Origin: Beggiatoa alba B18LD
GTDB lineage: Bacteria > Pseudomonadota > Gammaproteobacteria > Beggiatoales > Beggiatoaceae
Assembly (NCBI RefSeq): GCF_000245015.1
Contig: NZ_JH600070.1
Location: 1,380,337-1,444,336, forward strand
Direction of reading: 5' to 3'
DNA: 64,000 nucleotides
This document shows, piece after piece, positions 26,955-36,390 of the stretch. Every line of letters begins with the position of its first letter. Position 1 is the stretch's first letter. The translations under genes were made by a program, and so were the position numbers. The notes below the pieces were generated by a model. That model was not told the DNA's origin. It saw only the letters and a program-made list of their open reading frames with translations, and did no database searches.

Positions 26955-27347
26955 TTAACGATAAATCGTTTGCGGGTCTTTTTTGACAGGTTCAACAGTG
27001 ACCCATTGGCTATCTTGTAATTGTTGGAAAAAGCAATGATGTCGCCCTGTATGGCAAGCAATCCCGCCTAGTTGTTCAACTTGTAATAAAATCACATCAT
27101 TATCGCAATCAAGGCGAATATCTTTGACTTGTTGCACATGTCCAGACTCTTCACCTTTAAACCAGAGTTTTTGACGTGAACGTGACCAATAAACCGCACG
27201 TTTTTCTGTTACTGTCAGTTGTAAGGCTTCGCGATTCATCCATGCAAACATTAATACTTGTCCTGTACTGGCTTCTTGTGCAATTACAGGGATTAAGCCT
27301 TGCTCATTCCATGCAATTTGTTCTAACCACGATAGTGTTGTATTCAT
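26955..27347 (-). CDS. hisI: Phosphoribosyl-AMP cyclohydrolase
   Basis: HisI opens the purine ring of phosphoribosyl-AMP in histidine synthesis. The 130-residue protein has [30 protein letters not shown], the metal-binding D residues in DIRLDCDND, and the zinc residues in [10 protein letters not shown]. It is the unfused form; hisE lies beyond the SYLF gene. It follows hisF by 136 bp, so it may have its own promoter. Confidence 0.96.
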   Translation of the reverse strand: MNTTLSWLEQIAWNEQGLIPVIAQEASTGQVLMFAWMNREALQLTVTEKRAVYWSRSRQKLWFKGEESGHVQQVKDIRLDCDNDVILLQVEQLGGIACHTGRHHCFFQQLQDSQWVTVEPVKKDPQTIYR

Positions 27348-27483
27348 TTTAGCTGTTGTAATAGTGTTATCCCCAGAAAATCTTTTACTAAATCTTTGAA
27401 TACTTCTACATCACAGAAGGCTTTTTTAAAGATTACACTGTAACGTAAGGAGGCAACTTGTTTTTCATGGTAAGTATTTATGT

Positions 27484-28257
27484 TTATAACCTGACTTCAA
27501 TCCCTTGCGCTTGCATGGCTTGTTTGGCTTGGGCAATGGTGTATTCCCCAAAGTGAAAAATGCTTGCAGCTAATACGGCACTGGCTTTGCCAAGACTTAC
27601 GCCATCAACGAGATGTTGTAGATTGCCAACCCCCCCTGAGGCAATGACGGGTACATTGACCGCATCACTGACCGCACGGGTTAAGGCTAAATCGAACCCG
27701 TTTTTCGTGCCGTCTTTGTCCATACTGGTGAGGAGAATTTCTCCTGCGCCAAAATTGGTCATTTTTTTTGCCCATTCTAAAACGTCTAAGCCCGTCGCTT
27801 TGCGTCCGCCATGGGTGAAAACTTCCCAACGCGGGGCTTCGCCTGCTTGATTAACTTGACGGGCATCAATTGCGACAACAATACATTGTGAGCCGAAGTG
27901 TTCACTGGCTTCTTTAACAAATTCGGGACGGCTGACTGCAGCCGTATTAATGCTGACTTTATCCGCACCTGCATTGAGCATACGGCGAATGTCTTCCAAC
28001 TTTCGAATACCCCCGCCAACGGTGAGCGGGATAAATACTTGACTGGCTACTGCCGAAACGACATGTTCTATCGTATCTCGTGCGTCAGAGCTGGCAGTAA
28101 TGTCTAAAAAAGTGATTTCGTCCGCACCTTGTTCATCGTAACGGCGGGCAATTTCGACAGGGTCGCCTGCATCACGAATATTGATAAAGTTGACCCCTTT
28201 TACAACTCGTCCTGCATCAACGTCTAAACAGGGAATAATCCGTTTTGCTAAACCCAT
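27484..28257 (-). CDS. hisF: Imidazole glycerol phosphate synthase cyclase subunit
   Basis: HisF makes imidazole glycerol phosphate and AICAR using ammonia from HisH. The 257-residue TIM barrel has the catalytic D in [37 protein letters not shown] and ASGGVG. hisH is not in the window. It follows hisA by 36 bp. Confidence 0.98.
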   Translation of the reverse strand: MGLAKRIIPCLDVDAGRVVKGVNFINIRDAGDPVEIARRYDEQGADEITFLDITASSDARDTIEHVVSAVASQVFIPLTVGGGIRKLEDIRRMLNAGADKVSINTAAVSRPEFVKEASEHFGSQCIVVAIDARQVNQAGEAPRWEVFTHGGRKATGLDVLEWAKKMTNFGAGEILLTSMDKDGTKNGFDLALTRAVSDAVNVPVIASGGVGNLQHLVDGVSLGKASAVLAASIFHFGEYTIAQAKQAMQAQGIEVRL

Positions 28258-28293
28258 AATGATTAACTCAATTAAATTCAGTAAGTAACGTTA

Positions 28294-29031
28294 TCATGCA
28301 ACATAGCTGTCAGCGAGGCGTTGACCTTCGGCAAAATCTAATGTGCCTTCATAAATCGCACGTCCTGTGATTGCACCCATAATGCCTTCTTTTTCTACCG
28401 CACAGAGGTTACGAATATCTTCAATATTGGTAATTCCCCCTGAGGCAATCACGGGAATTGTCATTGCGCGTGCAAGTGCCACCGTGGCGGAAATATTAAC
28501 ACCTTGCAACATGCCATCGCGGTTGATGTCGGTGTAAACAATGGCACTCACGCCATCTTGTTCGAATTGTTTGGCTAAATCGATAACGTCATGATGAGAG
28601 AGTTTAGACCATCCTTCCGTAGCCACTTTGCCATCTTTAGCATCTAAACCAACAATGATGTGATTGGGGAATTCTAAACACATATCAGAGACAAAATGCG
28701 GCGCAGTCACGGCTTTTGTGCCTATAATCACGTATTGCACACCAACATCTAAATACGTTTGAATGGTTTCTGCATCACGAATACCGCCACCAACTTGAAT
28801 AGGTAAATCAGGGTAGGCTTGGGCAATTTGATGCACAACATCTGCATTGACTGGGCGACCTGCAAACGCGCCATTTAAATCAACAATATGTAAGCGTCTT
28901 GCGCCTGCTTTCACCCAACGCCCTGCGACTTCAACAGGGTCATTAGAAAATACAGTATCATCCTCCATTCGCCCTTGTCGTAAACGCACGCATTGACCAT
29001 CTTTTAAGTCAATGGCTGGTATGATTAACAT
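28294..29031 (-). CDS. hisA: ProFAR isomerase
   Basis: HisA isomerises the ProFAR intermediate of histidine synthesis. The 245-residue barrel begins [20 protein letters not shown] with the catalytic D, has [16 protein letters not shown] with the second catalytic D, and SGGITN. It is the first his gene of the minus-strand block. Confidence 0.98.
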   Translation of the reverse strand: MLIIPAIDLKDGQCVRLRQGRMEDDTVFSNDPVEVAGRWVKAGARRLHIVDLNGAFAGRPVNADVVHQIAQAYPDLPIQVGGGIRDAETIQTYLDVGVQYVIIGTKAVTAPHFVSDMCLEFPNHIIVGLDAKDGKVATEGWSKLSHHDVIDLAKQFEQDGVSAIVYTDINRDGMLQGVNISATVALARAMTIPVIASGGITNIEDIRNLCAVEKEGIMGAITGRAIYEGTLDFAEGQRLADSYVA

Positions 29032-29215
29032 AATAAATTCCTCAACAACACAATAATTTTTTGGTTTTTAGTTGTAACATGAAGGTTGAATTTAGACAGA
29101 TTCCAGCTCTTTGAATCATTTCAACCTAAGCATAAATAGGGGCTGATTATACCTTAAGGTATATGATTTTTTAAAATGACAGGATTAAGTTGTTTTCTCA
29201 CAAAATTTTAGGATA

Positions 29216-29872
29216 TTAAATTGTAGCTGGGTTTTCTGAATCTTTAAGCTGACAAAATGCTTGGATAATTTGCCAAATCGTATCGAGTTGATTCATTAAA
29301 CTATGGTCGCTTTCTAATTCAATTAACTGAATCCATGCCCGCCCTTGAATAAAATCCCGTGAGGCTTGTATAGGAATCGTTTCATCCTGTTGCCCATGTA
29401 AAATTAACGTTGGTAAAACTCGTTGCAATTGTTTATCAGGATAGCGTAGGCAATCTGCAACAAATTCATAGCTTAATGACATTTCCCTTTCCCACGAATA
29501 ATGAAAAATGGGCATTTCACCATCTGCTTGCCATTTTTGTAAGTTTTCTGTGCCAATAATGCGTTGGCATTGAGTGGGAAAGTCTAACGCAGGTGCAAGC
29601 AAAATCAGGCGTTGAATTTGGGGATAACGCTGTGCTAACCAGAGTGAAGCAAGTCCACCAAGGCTTGAGCCTATAACGGTGCAAGGTCGATTTGGCAACA
29701 GCTTACCAACTTGCTGGAGTTGACGAGTCAGGGTTAAATGATAAAAATCGGGTTCATTTAAATCAGGCGTGTGCAATGTTAAGCCCAATTCTTGAAAGCG
29801 TTCTTTGAAAAACAATGCTTTGCTGGATTTAGGACTAGATGCCCACCCATGCAAATAAAAAAAAGATATCAT
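29216..29872 (-). CDS. YqiA/YcfP-like alpha/beta hydrolase
   Basis: A 218-residue small esterase-like protein. FYLHGWASSPKSSK opens the fold, the nucleophile elbow is IGSSLGGLASLW (S in GSSLGG), LILHGQQDETIP carries the acid and ESDHSLMN the histidine. This matches the YqiA/UPF0227 group of serine hydrolases, whose substrates are unknown. It is the last gene of a four-gene minus-strand operon with two unknown proteins and a lipoprotein. Confidence 0.82.
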   Translation of the reverse strand: MISFFYLHGWASSPKSSKALFFKERFQELGLTLHTPDLNEPDFYHLTLTRQLQQVGKLLPNRPCTVIGSSLGGLASLWLAQRYPQIQRLILLAPALDFPTQCQRIIGTENLQKWQADGEMPIFHYSWEREMSLSYEFVADCLRYPDKQLQRVLPTLILHGQQDETIPIQASRDFIQGRAWIQLIELESDHSLMNQLDTIWQIIQAFCQLKDSENPATI

Positions 29873-29890
29873 GGCGTTTTCAATGGTTAA

Positions 29891-30265
29891 TTAAATAGTC
29901 AGTGATTGGTACTCTTCTAACTTTTGAGTAATAAATTGACGTACAGTCACATCAATTCCTTGACTGGCAAGATGAAAGCGAGAGAGTAAGGCAGCGGGTA
30001 ATGATAATGAGATACCCGTAAAAACGGGGGTCATATTTTTGTGTGGGGAAGTTTCGCCATCATCAATCCGTTGATGTTCAAAACCGCGATGACGTTCCCA
30101 ACTGATGACTCGCTCTGTGCCTGTTCTGTCATAACAAAGTTGGAAGGAAGTCATTTCCCCTGTATTGATATCTTGCCAAACAAATAAATCGAAATAGGTA
30201 TCCTCAAACCAACGTTTGCGCTTATCAACTGTATCTTGTTGCGTAAGTAACATTTCTTTTAACAT
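29891..30265 (-). CDS. Hypothetical cytoplasmic protein
   Basis: About 124 residues, starting MLKEMLLTQQDTVDKRKRWF. It has aromatic and charged strands (WFEDTYFDLFVWQD, GEMTSFQLCYDR) and no membrane segment. I recognise no family. The ATG at 30265 is preferred to a TTG at 30277. It lies 18 bp before the hydrolase gene and 27 bp after the next gene upstream, so it belongs to the same operon. Confidence 0.6.
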   Translation of the reverse strand: MLKEMLLTQQDTVDKRKRWFEDTYFDLFVWQDINTGEMTSFQLCYDRTGTERVISWERHRGFEHQRIDDGETSPHKNMTPVFTGISLSLPAALLSRFHLASQGIDVTVRQFITQKLEEYQSLTI

Positions 30266-30292
30266 TTTATTTCGCAAATGTTTAGATTCATT

Positions 30293-30661
30293 CTACAACA
30301 CAAGTTTAGCAATAAACTTTAAGACATTACCTGCATAACGAGCGACTTGCTGTCCTCGTGAAGCGGCAGTAATTGCTTCGTTGAGATTACGCACAGCAAA
30401 TTCAATTTGTGCAGGCGTTAAATTATTGCTAACTGCACCCATCCCGTTTGCAGTTCGTTGTAACGCGCTAATCAGTGCGGCGGTGCTTGCCGTGTTTGCG
30501 CGGGTCATGACATCTAATTGTGACTGTAAAATAATTAACTGTTTTGATTGTATGGTCACAATTTTTAATAACTGCTCAGTAATTGCCCAATTGGGGTCAT
30601 GAGAAGGGGCGGGCCCTTTCATCGCCTCTTCGAAGCGTCTAATTTGTTCATCTGTCAGCAT
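30293..30661 (-). CDS. Hypothetical helical protein
   Basis: A 122-residue, mostly helical protein (WAITEQLLKIVTIQSKQLI, then a long A/T/S/N-rich helix to about residue 75). The C-terminal RYAGNVLKFIAKLVL is amphipathic and could touch a membrane. No family is recognised. RBS AAGGA precedes the ATG. It lies 12 bp after the lipoprotein gene. Confidence 0.6.
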   Translation of the reverse strand: MLTDEQIRRFEEAMKGPAPSHDPNWAITEQLLKIVTIQSKQLIILQSQLDVMTRANTASTAALISALQRTANGMGAVSNNLTPAQIEFAVRNLNEAITAASRGQQVARYAGNVLKFIAKLVL

Positions 30662-30673
30662 CGGTTTAATTCC

Positions 30674-31552
30674 TTAGAGTTTTTTAATAAAAGTGGCTAG
30701 TTTTCCAGTTAAAAATTCAACCGCTGCTTCTTTAACCGTTGGATGTTGCAAATATTTCGAGCTGACTGTATCTAAAAGAGTGACAAGTTGATCACTATTC
30801 ATCTCGCCTAATAGTAAATTGGCGGTCGTTTCAGAATTGATTTTACTTTCTCCAACGCTAATAAAGGCGCGTCCATGTATATCTGCTGTCATCAACTCGC
30901 TCAATATTTCCTGCTTAAAGCCATTGATAACTTTCTGCGCACCATTAATTGCCTCTCGCTTGAGTTGTAAGGAGGGGTCATAAGGACTGAGTTGTAATTC
31001 AACTTGAGTGTAATATAGGGCATCATCTTCGGTTGAGTTTTCACGTAGCGTATTCAATGCAATAACCAAATTATGTGCACGCTGTGGTGTAAAATTCGCG
31101 TCGACAACGGTTTGATAAATCCAACCTTCCCGATATTTTAAACGGGCTAAATCGCTTTCTGAGTTGACTTCATAAGCAGAACGGACAAAACGATAACGTT
31201 CAAGAAACTTATCTCTTTTTCCCATCGGGGTATTTGCCGCACGTTCAAATAATACTTGCCATGTTTCTTCTTCTGTCGGTGCGGCTAAATAAGCCGAGCC
31301 AACGACAGCAATTAACTCCTGCTCTGTTTTTGCCAGACTTTGATACATTAAAGCATTGCCTGATGCTGCTAATAGCGGTTCATACAAGGCAAATAACGCA
31401 GAGACATTTTTATTTAATGCTTGGATATTTTGTTGATTTTGCTGTGCTAAGGGCTTAATCGCCTCTGTCGGAACGGTACATGCTTGCAATAAGCCCAAGC
31501 AAGATAAACTGACACTGATATAAAACGTATTAAGCCAAGAAAAACGTTTCAT
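30674..31552 (-). CDS. Putative lipoprotein
   Basis: A 292-residue protein. The N terminus MKRFSWLNTFYISVSLSCLG ends in the lipobox LLQAC, so it is probably anchored to the membrane after cleavage before C25. The rest is helical and polar, with NKNVSALFALYEPLLAAS and a long coiled middle. No known family. It is the first gene of the four-gene operon; RBS GAGGA precedes the ATG. Confidence 0.7.
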   Translation of the reverse strand: MKRFSWLNTFYISVSLSCLGLLQACTVPTEAIKPLAQQNQQNIQALNKNVSALFALYEPLLAASGNALMYQSLAKTEQELIAVVGSAYLAAPTEEETWQVLFERAANTPMGKRDKFLERYRFVRSAYEVNSESDLARLKYREGWIYQTVVDANFTPQRAHNLVIALNTLRENSTEDDALYYTQVELQLSPYDPSLQLKREAINGAQKVINGFKQEILSELMTADIHGRAFISVGESKINSETTANLLLGEMNSDQLVTLLDTVSSKYLQHPTVKEAAVEFLTGKLATFIKKL

Positions 31553-31777
31553 TTCTAATCCTCATCTTTAGTCGTATCACTATTTTAATAGAGAAGTCGA
31601 TTGTATTACATCTGCAAAGATTCCCCCATGACAGCACGTTGTAAAAATACAAATATCTTTACCTTTATTATTTAATACCGCTTTGTTCTAAATTGACACA
31701 TTCTGTCATCATCATCGTTAATCACCATATTTTTTACTAACCTCTCCTAATTAATAGAAAAAAACAAAGAAGATGCT

Positions 31778-31794
31778 TGTAACAAATTGTTACA
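31778..31794. promoter_or_regulatory. Palindromic activator site upstream of the aldehyde dehydrogenase
   Basis: Perfect palindrome with 8-bp arms, TGTAACAA and TTGTTACA around one base, about 100 bp upstream of a likely sigma-54 promoter and 205 bp upstream of the start codon. That distance suits an enhancer-binding activator such as AcoR, known to control acetaldehyde/alcohol dehydrogenase genes. Confidence 0.5.
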
Positions 31795-31893
31795 GGCTAA
31801 CTCATTTATATTCCCCAATAAAATTTCAGGGAAATGATATTTTTTGAAAGTTTACTTTTCAAAATCATTCCCTTAAAAATAAAAAATGTATAT

Positions 31894-31909
31894 TGGCATG
31901 TAATTTGAT
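31894..31909 (+). promoter_or_regulatory. Possible sigma-54 promoter
   Basis: TGGCATG-N4-TTGAT resembles the -24/-12 pattern TGGCACG-N4-TTGCW; the GG of -24 is present but the -12 GC is GA, so the match is imperfect. It lies about 90 bp upstream of the aldehyde dehydrogenase start. Confidence 0.45.
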
Positions 31910-31999
31910 ATGTTACACTGTTGCTAATAACGGTTAGCACAATTTAACCTATTTGATTTACTAATAAAAATACTTGATAATATAAGTGAGGTAATAGCG

Positions 32000-33520
32000 A
32001 TGCTGTACGCACAACCGAACCAACCATCCGCCAAAGTGAGCCTAAAAAACCGTTATGCCAATTACATCAATGGTGAGTGGGTTGCTCCAATTAAGGGGGA
32101 TTATTTTGAAAATACCTCCCCTGTGACTGGAAAAGTTTTTTGCGAAATTGCTCGTTCACAAGCTGATGATATTGAATTAGCACTGGATGCCGCTCACGCC
32201 GCAAAAACGGCATGGGGTAAAACTGCACCAGCGCAACGTGCTTTAATCCTAAATCGCATTGCTGACCGCATGGAAGCCAATTTAGAAACATTGGCAGTTG
32301 CAGAATCTTGGGACAACGGCAAGCCTGTTCGTGAAACCTTAGCCGCTGATATTCCCTTAGCCATTGACCACTTCCGCTACTTTGCCGCTTGCATCCGTTC
32401 ACAAGAAGGGGCGATTAGTGAAATTAATCACGATTTAGTGGCGTACCACTTTCACGAACCCTTAGGCGTGGTTGGGCAAATTATTCCGTGGAATTTCCCC
32501 ATTTTAATGGCAGCATGGAAAATCGCGCCCGCGTTAGCAGCAGGTAACTGCATCGTTTTAAAACCCGCAGAACAAACACCATTTTCAATACTGATTTTAA
32601 TGGAAGTTATTGGCGATTTACTCCCCAAAGGGGTTTTAAACATTGTCAATGGTTTCGGGGTAGAAGCAGGTAAACCCTTAGCTTCTAACAAGCGCATTGC
32701 AAAAATTGCCTTTACAGGTGAAACCACTACAGGGCGTTTAATCATGCAATACGCCTCACAAAACATTATTCCTGTGACCTTAGAATTAGGTGGCAAATCA
32801 CCCAATATCTTCTTTGAAGATGTGATGGCGAAAGATGATGCGTTCTTAGATAAAGCCTTAGAAGGTTTTGTCATGTTCGCTTTAAATCAAGGCGAAGTAT
32901 GTACATGTCCTTCTCGTGCCTTAATTCACGAATCTATTTATGACCGCTTTATTGAAAAAGCCGTTGAGCGGGTGAAAAAAATTCGTCAAGGCAATCCCTT
33001 AGACACTGAAACCATGATGGGTGCGCAAGCCTCTTCTGAGCAAATGGAAAAAATCCTGAGCTACATCGATATTGGTAAGCAAGAAGGGGCGCAACTGCTG
33101 ACAGGTGGTGCTCGTAAAGCCCTAAATTCTGGTTTAGAAGAGGGTTACTACATTGAACCGACCGTGTTCAAAGGCAACAATAAAATGCGGATTTTCCAAG
33201 AAGAAATTTTCGGACCCGTCTTATCCGTTGCAACCTTCAAAGATGAAGAAGAAGTTTTACACATTGCCAACGATACCTTATACGGTTTAGGTGCTGGCGT
33301 GTGGTCACGCGACGGCAATCGTGCTTATCGGATGGGGCGTGAAATTCAAGCGGGTCGTGTATGGACAAACTGCTATCACATTTACCCAGCTCATGCCGCT
33401 TTCGGGGGTTACAAACAATCTGGTATTGGTCGTGAAAACCACAAAATGATGTTAGACCACTATCAACAAACGAAAAACTTATTAGTGAGCTACAACCCTA
33501 ATGCATTAGGGTTCTTCTAA
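32000..33520 (+). CDS. NAD-dependent aldehyde dehydrogenase (ExaC/AldB type)
   Basis: A 506-residue aldehyde dehydrogenase. The active-site cysteine is C301 in [14 protein letters not shown], a pattern typical of AldB/ExaC/AcoD acetaldehyde dehydrogenases. E262 in LELGGKSPN is the general base, IPWNFP and FTGETTTG bind NAD. Its usual companion DUF779 protein follows, which supports acetaldehyde or another short-chain aldehyde as substrate. The RBS GTGAGG lies before the ATG. Regulation by sigma-54 is suggested by the upstream region. Confidence 0.92.
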   Translation: MLYAQPNQPSAKVSLKNRYANYINGEWVAPIKGDYFENTSPVTGKVFCEIARSQADDIELALDAAHAAKTAWGKTAPAQRALILNRIADRMEANLETLAVAESWDNGKPVRETLAADIPLAIDHFRYFAACIRSQEGAISEINHDLVAYHFHEPLGVVGQIIPWNFPILMAAWKIAPALAAGNCIVLKPAEQTPFSILILMEVIGDLLPKGVLNIVNGFGVEAGKPLASNKRIAKIAFTGETTTGRLIMQYASQNIIPVTLELGGKSPNIFFEDVMAKDDAFLDKALEGFVMFALNQGEVCTCPSRALIHESIYDRFIEKAVERVKKIRQGNPLDTETMMGAQASSEQMEKILSYIDIGKQEGAQLLTGGARKALNSGLEEGYYIEPTVFKGNNKMRIFQEEIFGPVLSVATFKDEEEVLHIANDTLYGLGAGVWSRDGNRAYRMGREIQAGRVWTNCYHIYPAHAAFGGYKQSGIGRENHKMMLDHYQQTKNLLVSYNPNALGFF

Positions 33521-33540
33521 GCCACTAAAAAAGATTGAAC

Positions 33541-33561
33541 TAAGGTTACTCCCATAACCTT
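33541..33561 (+). terminator. Possible hairpin after the aldehyde dehydrogenase
   Basis: Arms TAAGGTTA and TAACCTTA around a short loop, 20 bp after the stop. No T-run follows. Confidence 0.35.
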
Positions 33562-33635
33562 AGCCCATTGATTAATAGGTGATATTAAAACATCACCGTA
33601 TCGAATGCCTCCTTGAAAAGAGGTGTCCACTGTTA

Positions 33636-33688
33636 GGAGAGTAAAGTGAACCATGTCCATGCCTTCGCTTCTACTCTCCCTTTTTTTT
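33636..33688 (+). terminator. Rho-independent terminator
   Basis: Long stem GGAGAGTA...TACTCTCC followed by eight T. It separates the aldehyde dehydrogenase from the DUF779 gene, so the second gene needs its own promoter or read-through. Confidence 0.75.
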
Positions 33689-33739
33689 ATAAAACCTGTT
33701 CTATCTTAGTCTAGTTGAGCATTTTTGGAGTGCATCGCT

Positions 33740-34129
33740 ATGTTAGAGATAAACATCCCGCCCAGAGTTACCGCCACCCCAGCGACCCTAGACCTTATTC
33801 AACGTCTTAAACAGAAACACGGTGAGCTAATGTTTCACCAATCGGGCGGTTGCTGTGATGGTAGTGCACCGATGTGTTATAGCTTAGGTGAATTATTAAT
33901 TGGTGACCAAGATGTTTTATTAGGGACTATTGGCGACAGCCCATTTTATATCAGTGCGTCACAATATGAATATTGGAAACATACCCAACTGATTATCGAT
34001 GTTGTTGCTGGTCGGGGCGGCATGTTTTCATTAGAAGGCGTGGAAGGCGTACGATTTTTAACCCGTTCGCGCCTTTTCACGGATGAGGAATGGAAAGTAT
34101 TAATTGACAATCAGATTGTTACGGATTAA
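33740..34129 (+). CDS. DUF779 family protein
   Basis: A 129-residue protein starting MLEINIPPRVTATP. FHQSGGCCDGSAPMCY with three cysteines is the DUF779 signature, and SPFYISASQYEYWKHTQ, GRGGMFSLEGVEGVRF match the family. Members lie beside acetaldehyde dehydrogenases; the function is unknown. TTTGGAG before the ATG at 33740 is a ribosome binding site. It is separated from the dehydrogenase by a terminator. Confidence 0.85.
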   Translation: MLEINIPPRVTATPATLDLIQRLKQKHGELMFHQSGGCCDGSAPMCYSLGELLIGDQDVLLGTIGDSPFYISASQYEYWKHTQLIIDVVAGRGGMFSLEGVEGVRFLTRSRLFTDEEWKVLIDNQIVTD

Positions 34130-34136
34130 TCACAGT

Positions 34137-34165
34137 GGTGCGAAATTCTTCGCACCTTTAGTTTT
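34137..34165 (+). terminator. Rho-independent terminator
   Basis: Stem GGTGCGAA/TTCGCACC followed by TTTAGTTTT. It ends the DUF779 gene. Confidence 0.7.
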
Positions 34166-34198
34166 GTGCATTAAAAAAATGCAAAACATCCTGTTATT

Positions 34199-34783
34199 TT
34201 AAACAAACAATGTTTCGATTTTAGACGCAACCCGATTTTTAGACGACGCGGCCTTCATAAAAATAACGACGGATTCTAATTCCCCAATCGCCGCACGTGG
34301 TTCTATGCCACGCTCTAATAAAATTTTCTTGACCATATCCCCACAAAATTGAATTAAAAAACTATCATCCCGCGCAATACCAACGGCTAAACCAATTAAA
34401 TATGGGATATTTTCATCACCGCGTTTCATCCCAATTTTCAGAGCATACTCTTGCCATGCCTGTATCCAACGGTTGCGTTCAGTGTCGCTAATCCGTTCAA
34501 TATCTGTGCGCAGAAACAGAACCAACGAATTCATGTTTCTATTTAACGTGTCCTCATCGACATGCCCCAGTTTCTGAATGACCTTTGTATGATGTTCAAT
34601 ACAATGTTCGCACTGATAATATTTGGCTAAACCCAGCGCAACGCATTCTTTCTCTTCTAAAGTTAAATACGTCGTCCAACGTTCTTCCCCATCCGTGCCC
34701 TCAAAAACAACCATGTGCATCAAGCTCATTAAATCAGATACATGCGGTGGAAAAACTTTATCCCTAAACACTTTACTACTCAT
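34199..34783 (-). CDS. Carboxymuconolactone decarboxylase-like (AhpD-type) protein
   Basis: A 194-residue helical protein with the CxxC active-site pattern EHCIEHH (YYQCEHCIEHHTKVIQKLGH), typical of AhpD-like members of the carboxymuconolactone decarboxylase family, which reduce peroxides through partners. The N-terminal LSLMHMVVFEGTDG and TLEEKECVALG match the fold. It is convergent with the DUF779 gene and could protect against peroxide formed near aldehyde oxidation; that is inference. It is longer than the shortest members, with an unassigned C-terminal region. Confidence 0.78.
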   Translation of the reverse strand: MSSKVFRDKVFPPHVSDLMSLMHMVVFEGTDGEERWTTYLTLEEKECVALGLAKYYQCEHCIEHHTKVIQKLGHVDEDTLNRNMNSLVLFLRTDIERISDTERNRWIQAWQEYALKIGMKRGDENIPYLIGLAVGIARDDSFLIQFCGDMVKKILLERGIEPRAAIGELESVVIFMKAASSKNRVASKIETLFV

Positions 34784-35034
34784 TATTTGCTGTCTCCGTT
34801 ATAAAAATAAGTGATGAAATTCTTATATAGTATTTTAGATTATTCTAAAATATTAATGTTACTAATTTGACTATTTAGATGATTTATCAAGGTTTCAGCG
34901 AATAACTTAATCAGAATAAGCGTGTCAGGCATTGGCATAAAACAGCTTAAGCAACTTAAGATATAATAATGGGCATATTCACTCCCTTTGTTTACGCGAT
35001 ACCACCGCATCCTGCGGATAAAACGATTATTCTT

Positions 35035-35475
35035 ATGACAACGCATATTTATAAAACCGCGCTCGTTCCTTACCTCTTGCATGATATGTACATGCTAGTC
35101 AGCCAGATAGAAGACTATCCTCAATTTTTGCCATGGTGCAAAGCAACTCAAATCCTTTCTACACAAGGCACAGAAGTTCACGCAAGCATCACAATGGGGC
35201 GTGTTGGGTTAGATAAAACTTTTACTACCCGTAATATTCTCATTCCTGACAAATCGATAGAGATGAATCTTGTCGAAGGTCCTTTTAGCCATTTATATGG
35301 CAAATGGTTATTTGACCCATTAGGCAATGAAGGTTGTAAGATTACGCTGGATATGCGGTTTGAAATTTCTAACCCGTTGTTGCGGATTAGTTTAAAACCT
35401 GTTTTTACTAAAATTGTTGATACCTTAATGGATTCTTTTATCCAACAGGCACATGAACGTTTTAACACGGTTTAA
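35035..35475 (+). CDS. ratA: RatA/Coq10-like START-domain protein
   Basis: A 146-residue START/polyketide-cyclase-like protein. SQIEDYPQFLPWC and ITMGRVGLDKTFTTRN are the RatA/Coq10 pattern, followed by a C-terminal helix DTLMDSFIQQAHERF. RatA relatives bind ubiquinone or inhibit ribosome assembly. I start at the ATG at 35035 (MTTHIYKTALVPY) because the preceding residues are not conserved. ratB follows 14 bp later. Confidence 0.87.
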   Translation: MTTHIYKTALVPYLLHDMYMLVSQIEDYPQFLPWCKATQILSTQGTEVHASITMGRVGLDKTFTTRNILIPDKSIEMNLVEGPFSHLYGKWLFDPLGNEGCKITLDMRFEISNPLLRISLKPVFTKIVDTLMDSFIQQAHERFNTV

Positions 35476-35489
35476 TCAAGGAAATAGAA

Positions 35490-35810
35490 ATGGACGTTGT
35501 CACCATACAAATAGAAGTTGCCTATGCAAAGCTCATGGAACAGTTAATTATTCCGCTGACTGTTCCCGAAAATACCACCGCTGAACAGGCTATCGAGTTA
35601 TCAAAAATAAAAATGCGCTTTCCTGAAATTGACTTAACCCAGCAAAAAATTGGTATTTTTAGCAAGCCTTGTGCATTAAGTACGGTTTTACAAGCAGGCG
35701 ACCGTGTAGAAATTTACCGCCCATTAATTGCAGACCCGAAAGCCGTTCGTAAACAGCGTGCGGATGAGGGTAAAAAAATGAAAAAAGGCGGGGGAGAGAT
35801 AGCGACTTAA
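35490..35810 (+). CDS. ratB: RnfH family protein RatB
   Basis: A 106-residue ubiquitin-like RnfH protein: VEVAYA-like IQIEVAYAKLMEQL, KIGIFSKPC, LQAGDRVEIYRPLIADPKAVRKQRA. It follows ratA as in many gammaproteobacteria. Function is unknown. It ends about 10 bp before a decayed IS630 element. Confidence 0.88.
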   Translation: MDVVTIQIEVAYAKLMEQLIIPLTVPENTTAEQAIELSKIKMRFPEIDLTQQKIGIFSKPCALSTVLQAGDRVEIYRPLIADPKAVRKQRADEGKKMKKGGGEIAT

Positions 35811-35816
35811 TCAGCC

Positions 35817-36390
35817 ATAGCAAGCGAATCACAAAAAGAGTATAGAAAATGACCTATTCAACAGATTTCCGTAAGAAAGTCTTAAAAGTGAAACAAGAAG
35901 AAAATCTCACCATAGCAGCGGTAGCAAAACGCTTTCAAATAGCCATCGCGAGCGTCGTCAGGTGGAGCAAAGTATTGGAAGCCAAAGGGACACGCAACAG
36001 ACCAACTAAAATAGATATGGAAGCCCTAAAACAAGATGTTGAGTTATATCCCGATGCTTACCATTATGAACGCGCAGCCCGTTTTGGAATAACTGAGGGG
36101 GGGATTCGCCATGCGTTAAAACGTCTAGGGATTAGCCGTAAAAAACACTCAAACATCCCAAAGCCAACCCCGAAGCACGGCAAGTCTTCCAAGACAAAAT
36201 GACTTTTTATCAGCAAGTTAATAAACCTATTGTTTTTATCGATGAGAGTGGTTTTGCTCACAACATGCCACGTCGTCATGGTTATGCGCCTATCGGCAAA
36301 CTTTGTTGGGGTTCACATCGTTGGAATGCTAAAGGACGCACTAATGCCATTGGGGCTTTGCTCAATAGTTTCTGGGGCGATTAATTTCGA
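35817..36390 (+). mobile_element. Decayed IS630-family element
   Basis: It begins CATAGCAAGCGAATCACAAA, like the end of the second copy and of the family 2 repeats. Two transposase reading frames follow, but sequence resembling the second copy ends around GGGGCGATTAATTTCGAT near 36388 and the rest is unrelated. The right inverted repeat is lost. Confidence 0.75.
35849..36384 (+). pseudogene. IS630 transposase, frameshifted and truncated
   Basis: The first frame (to 36202) encodes an N-terminal helix-turn-helix (MTYSTDFRKKVLKVKQEENL, IASVVRWSKVLE). The second encodes the DDE start MTFYQQVNKPIVFIDESGF with the first catalytic D. They are joined by an A-rich run (CGTAAAAAACAC) where frame change is expected in this family. 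About 23 bp are missing after GCTTTGCTCAAT relative to the second copy and the remaining DDE residues are absent, so it is dead. Confidence 0.75.

Larger units (their letters stand above)
31553..31999. other. Regulatory region between a lipoprotein gene and an aldehyde dehydrogenase
   Basis: A 447-bp divergent promoter region, AT-rich. It holds the palindrome at 31778-31794, a second inverted repeat TGACA-N5-TGTCA at about 31695-31709, and a likely sigma-54 promoter at 31894. No small gene is evident. Confidence 0.6.
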
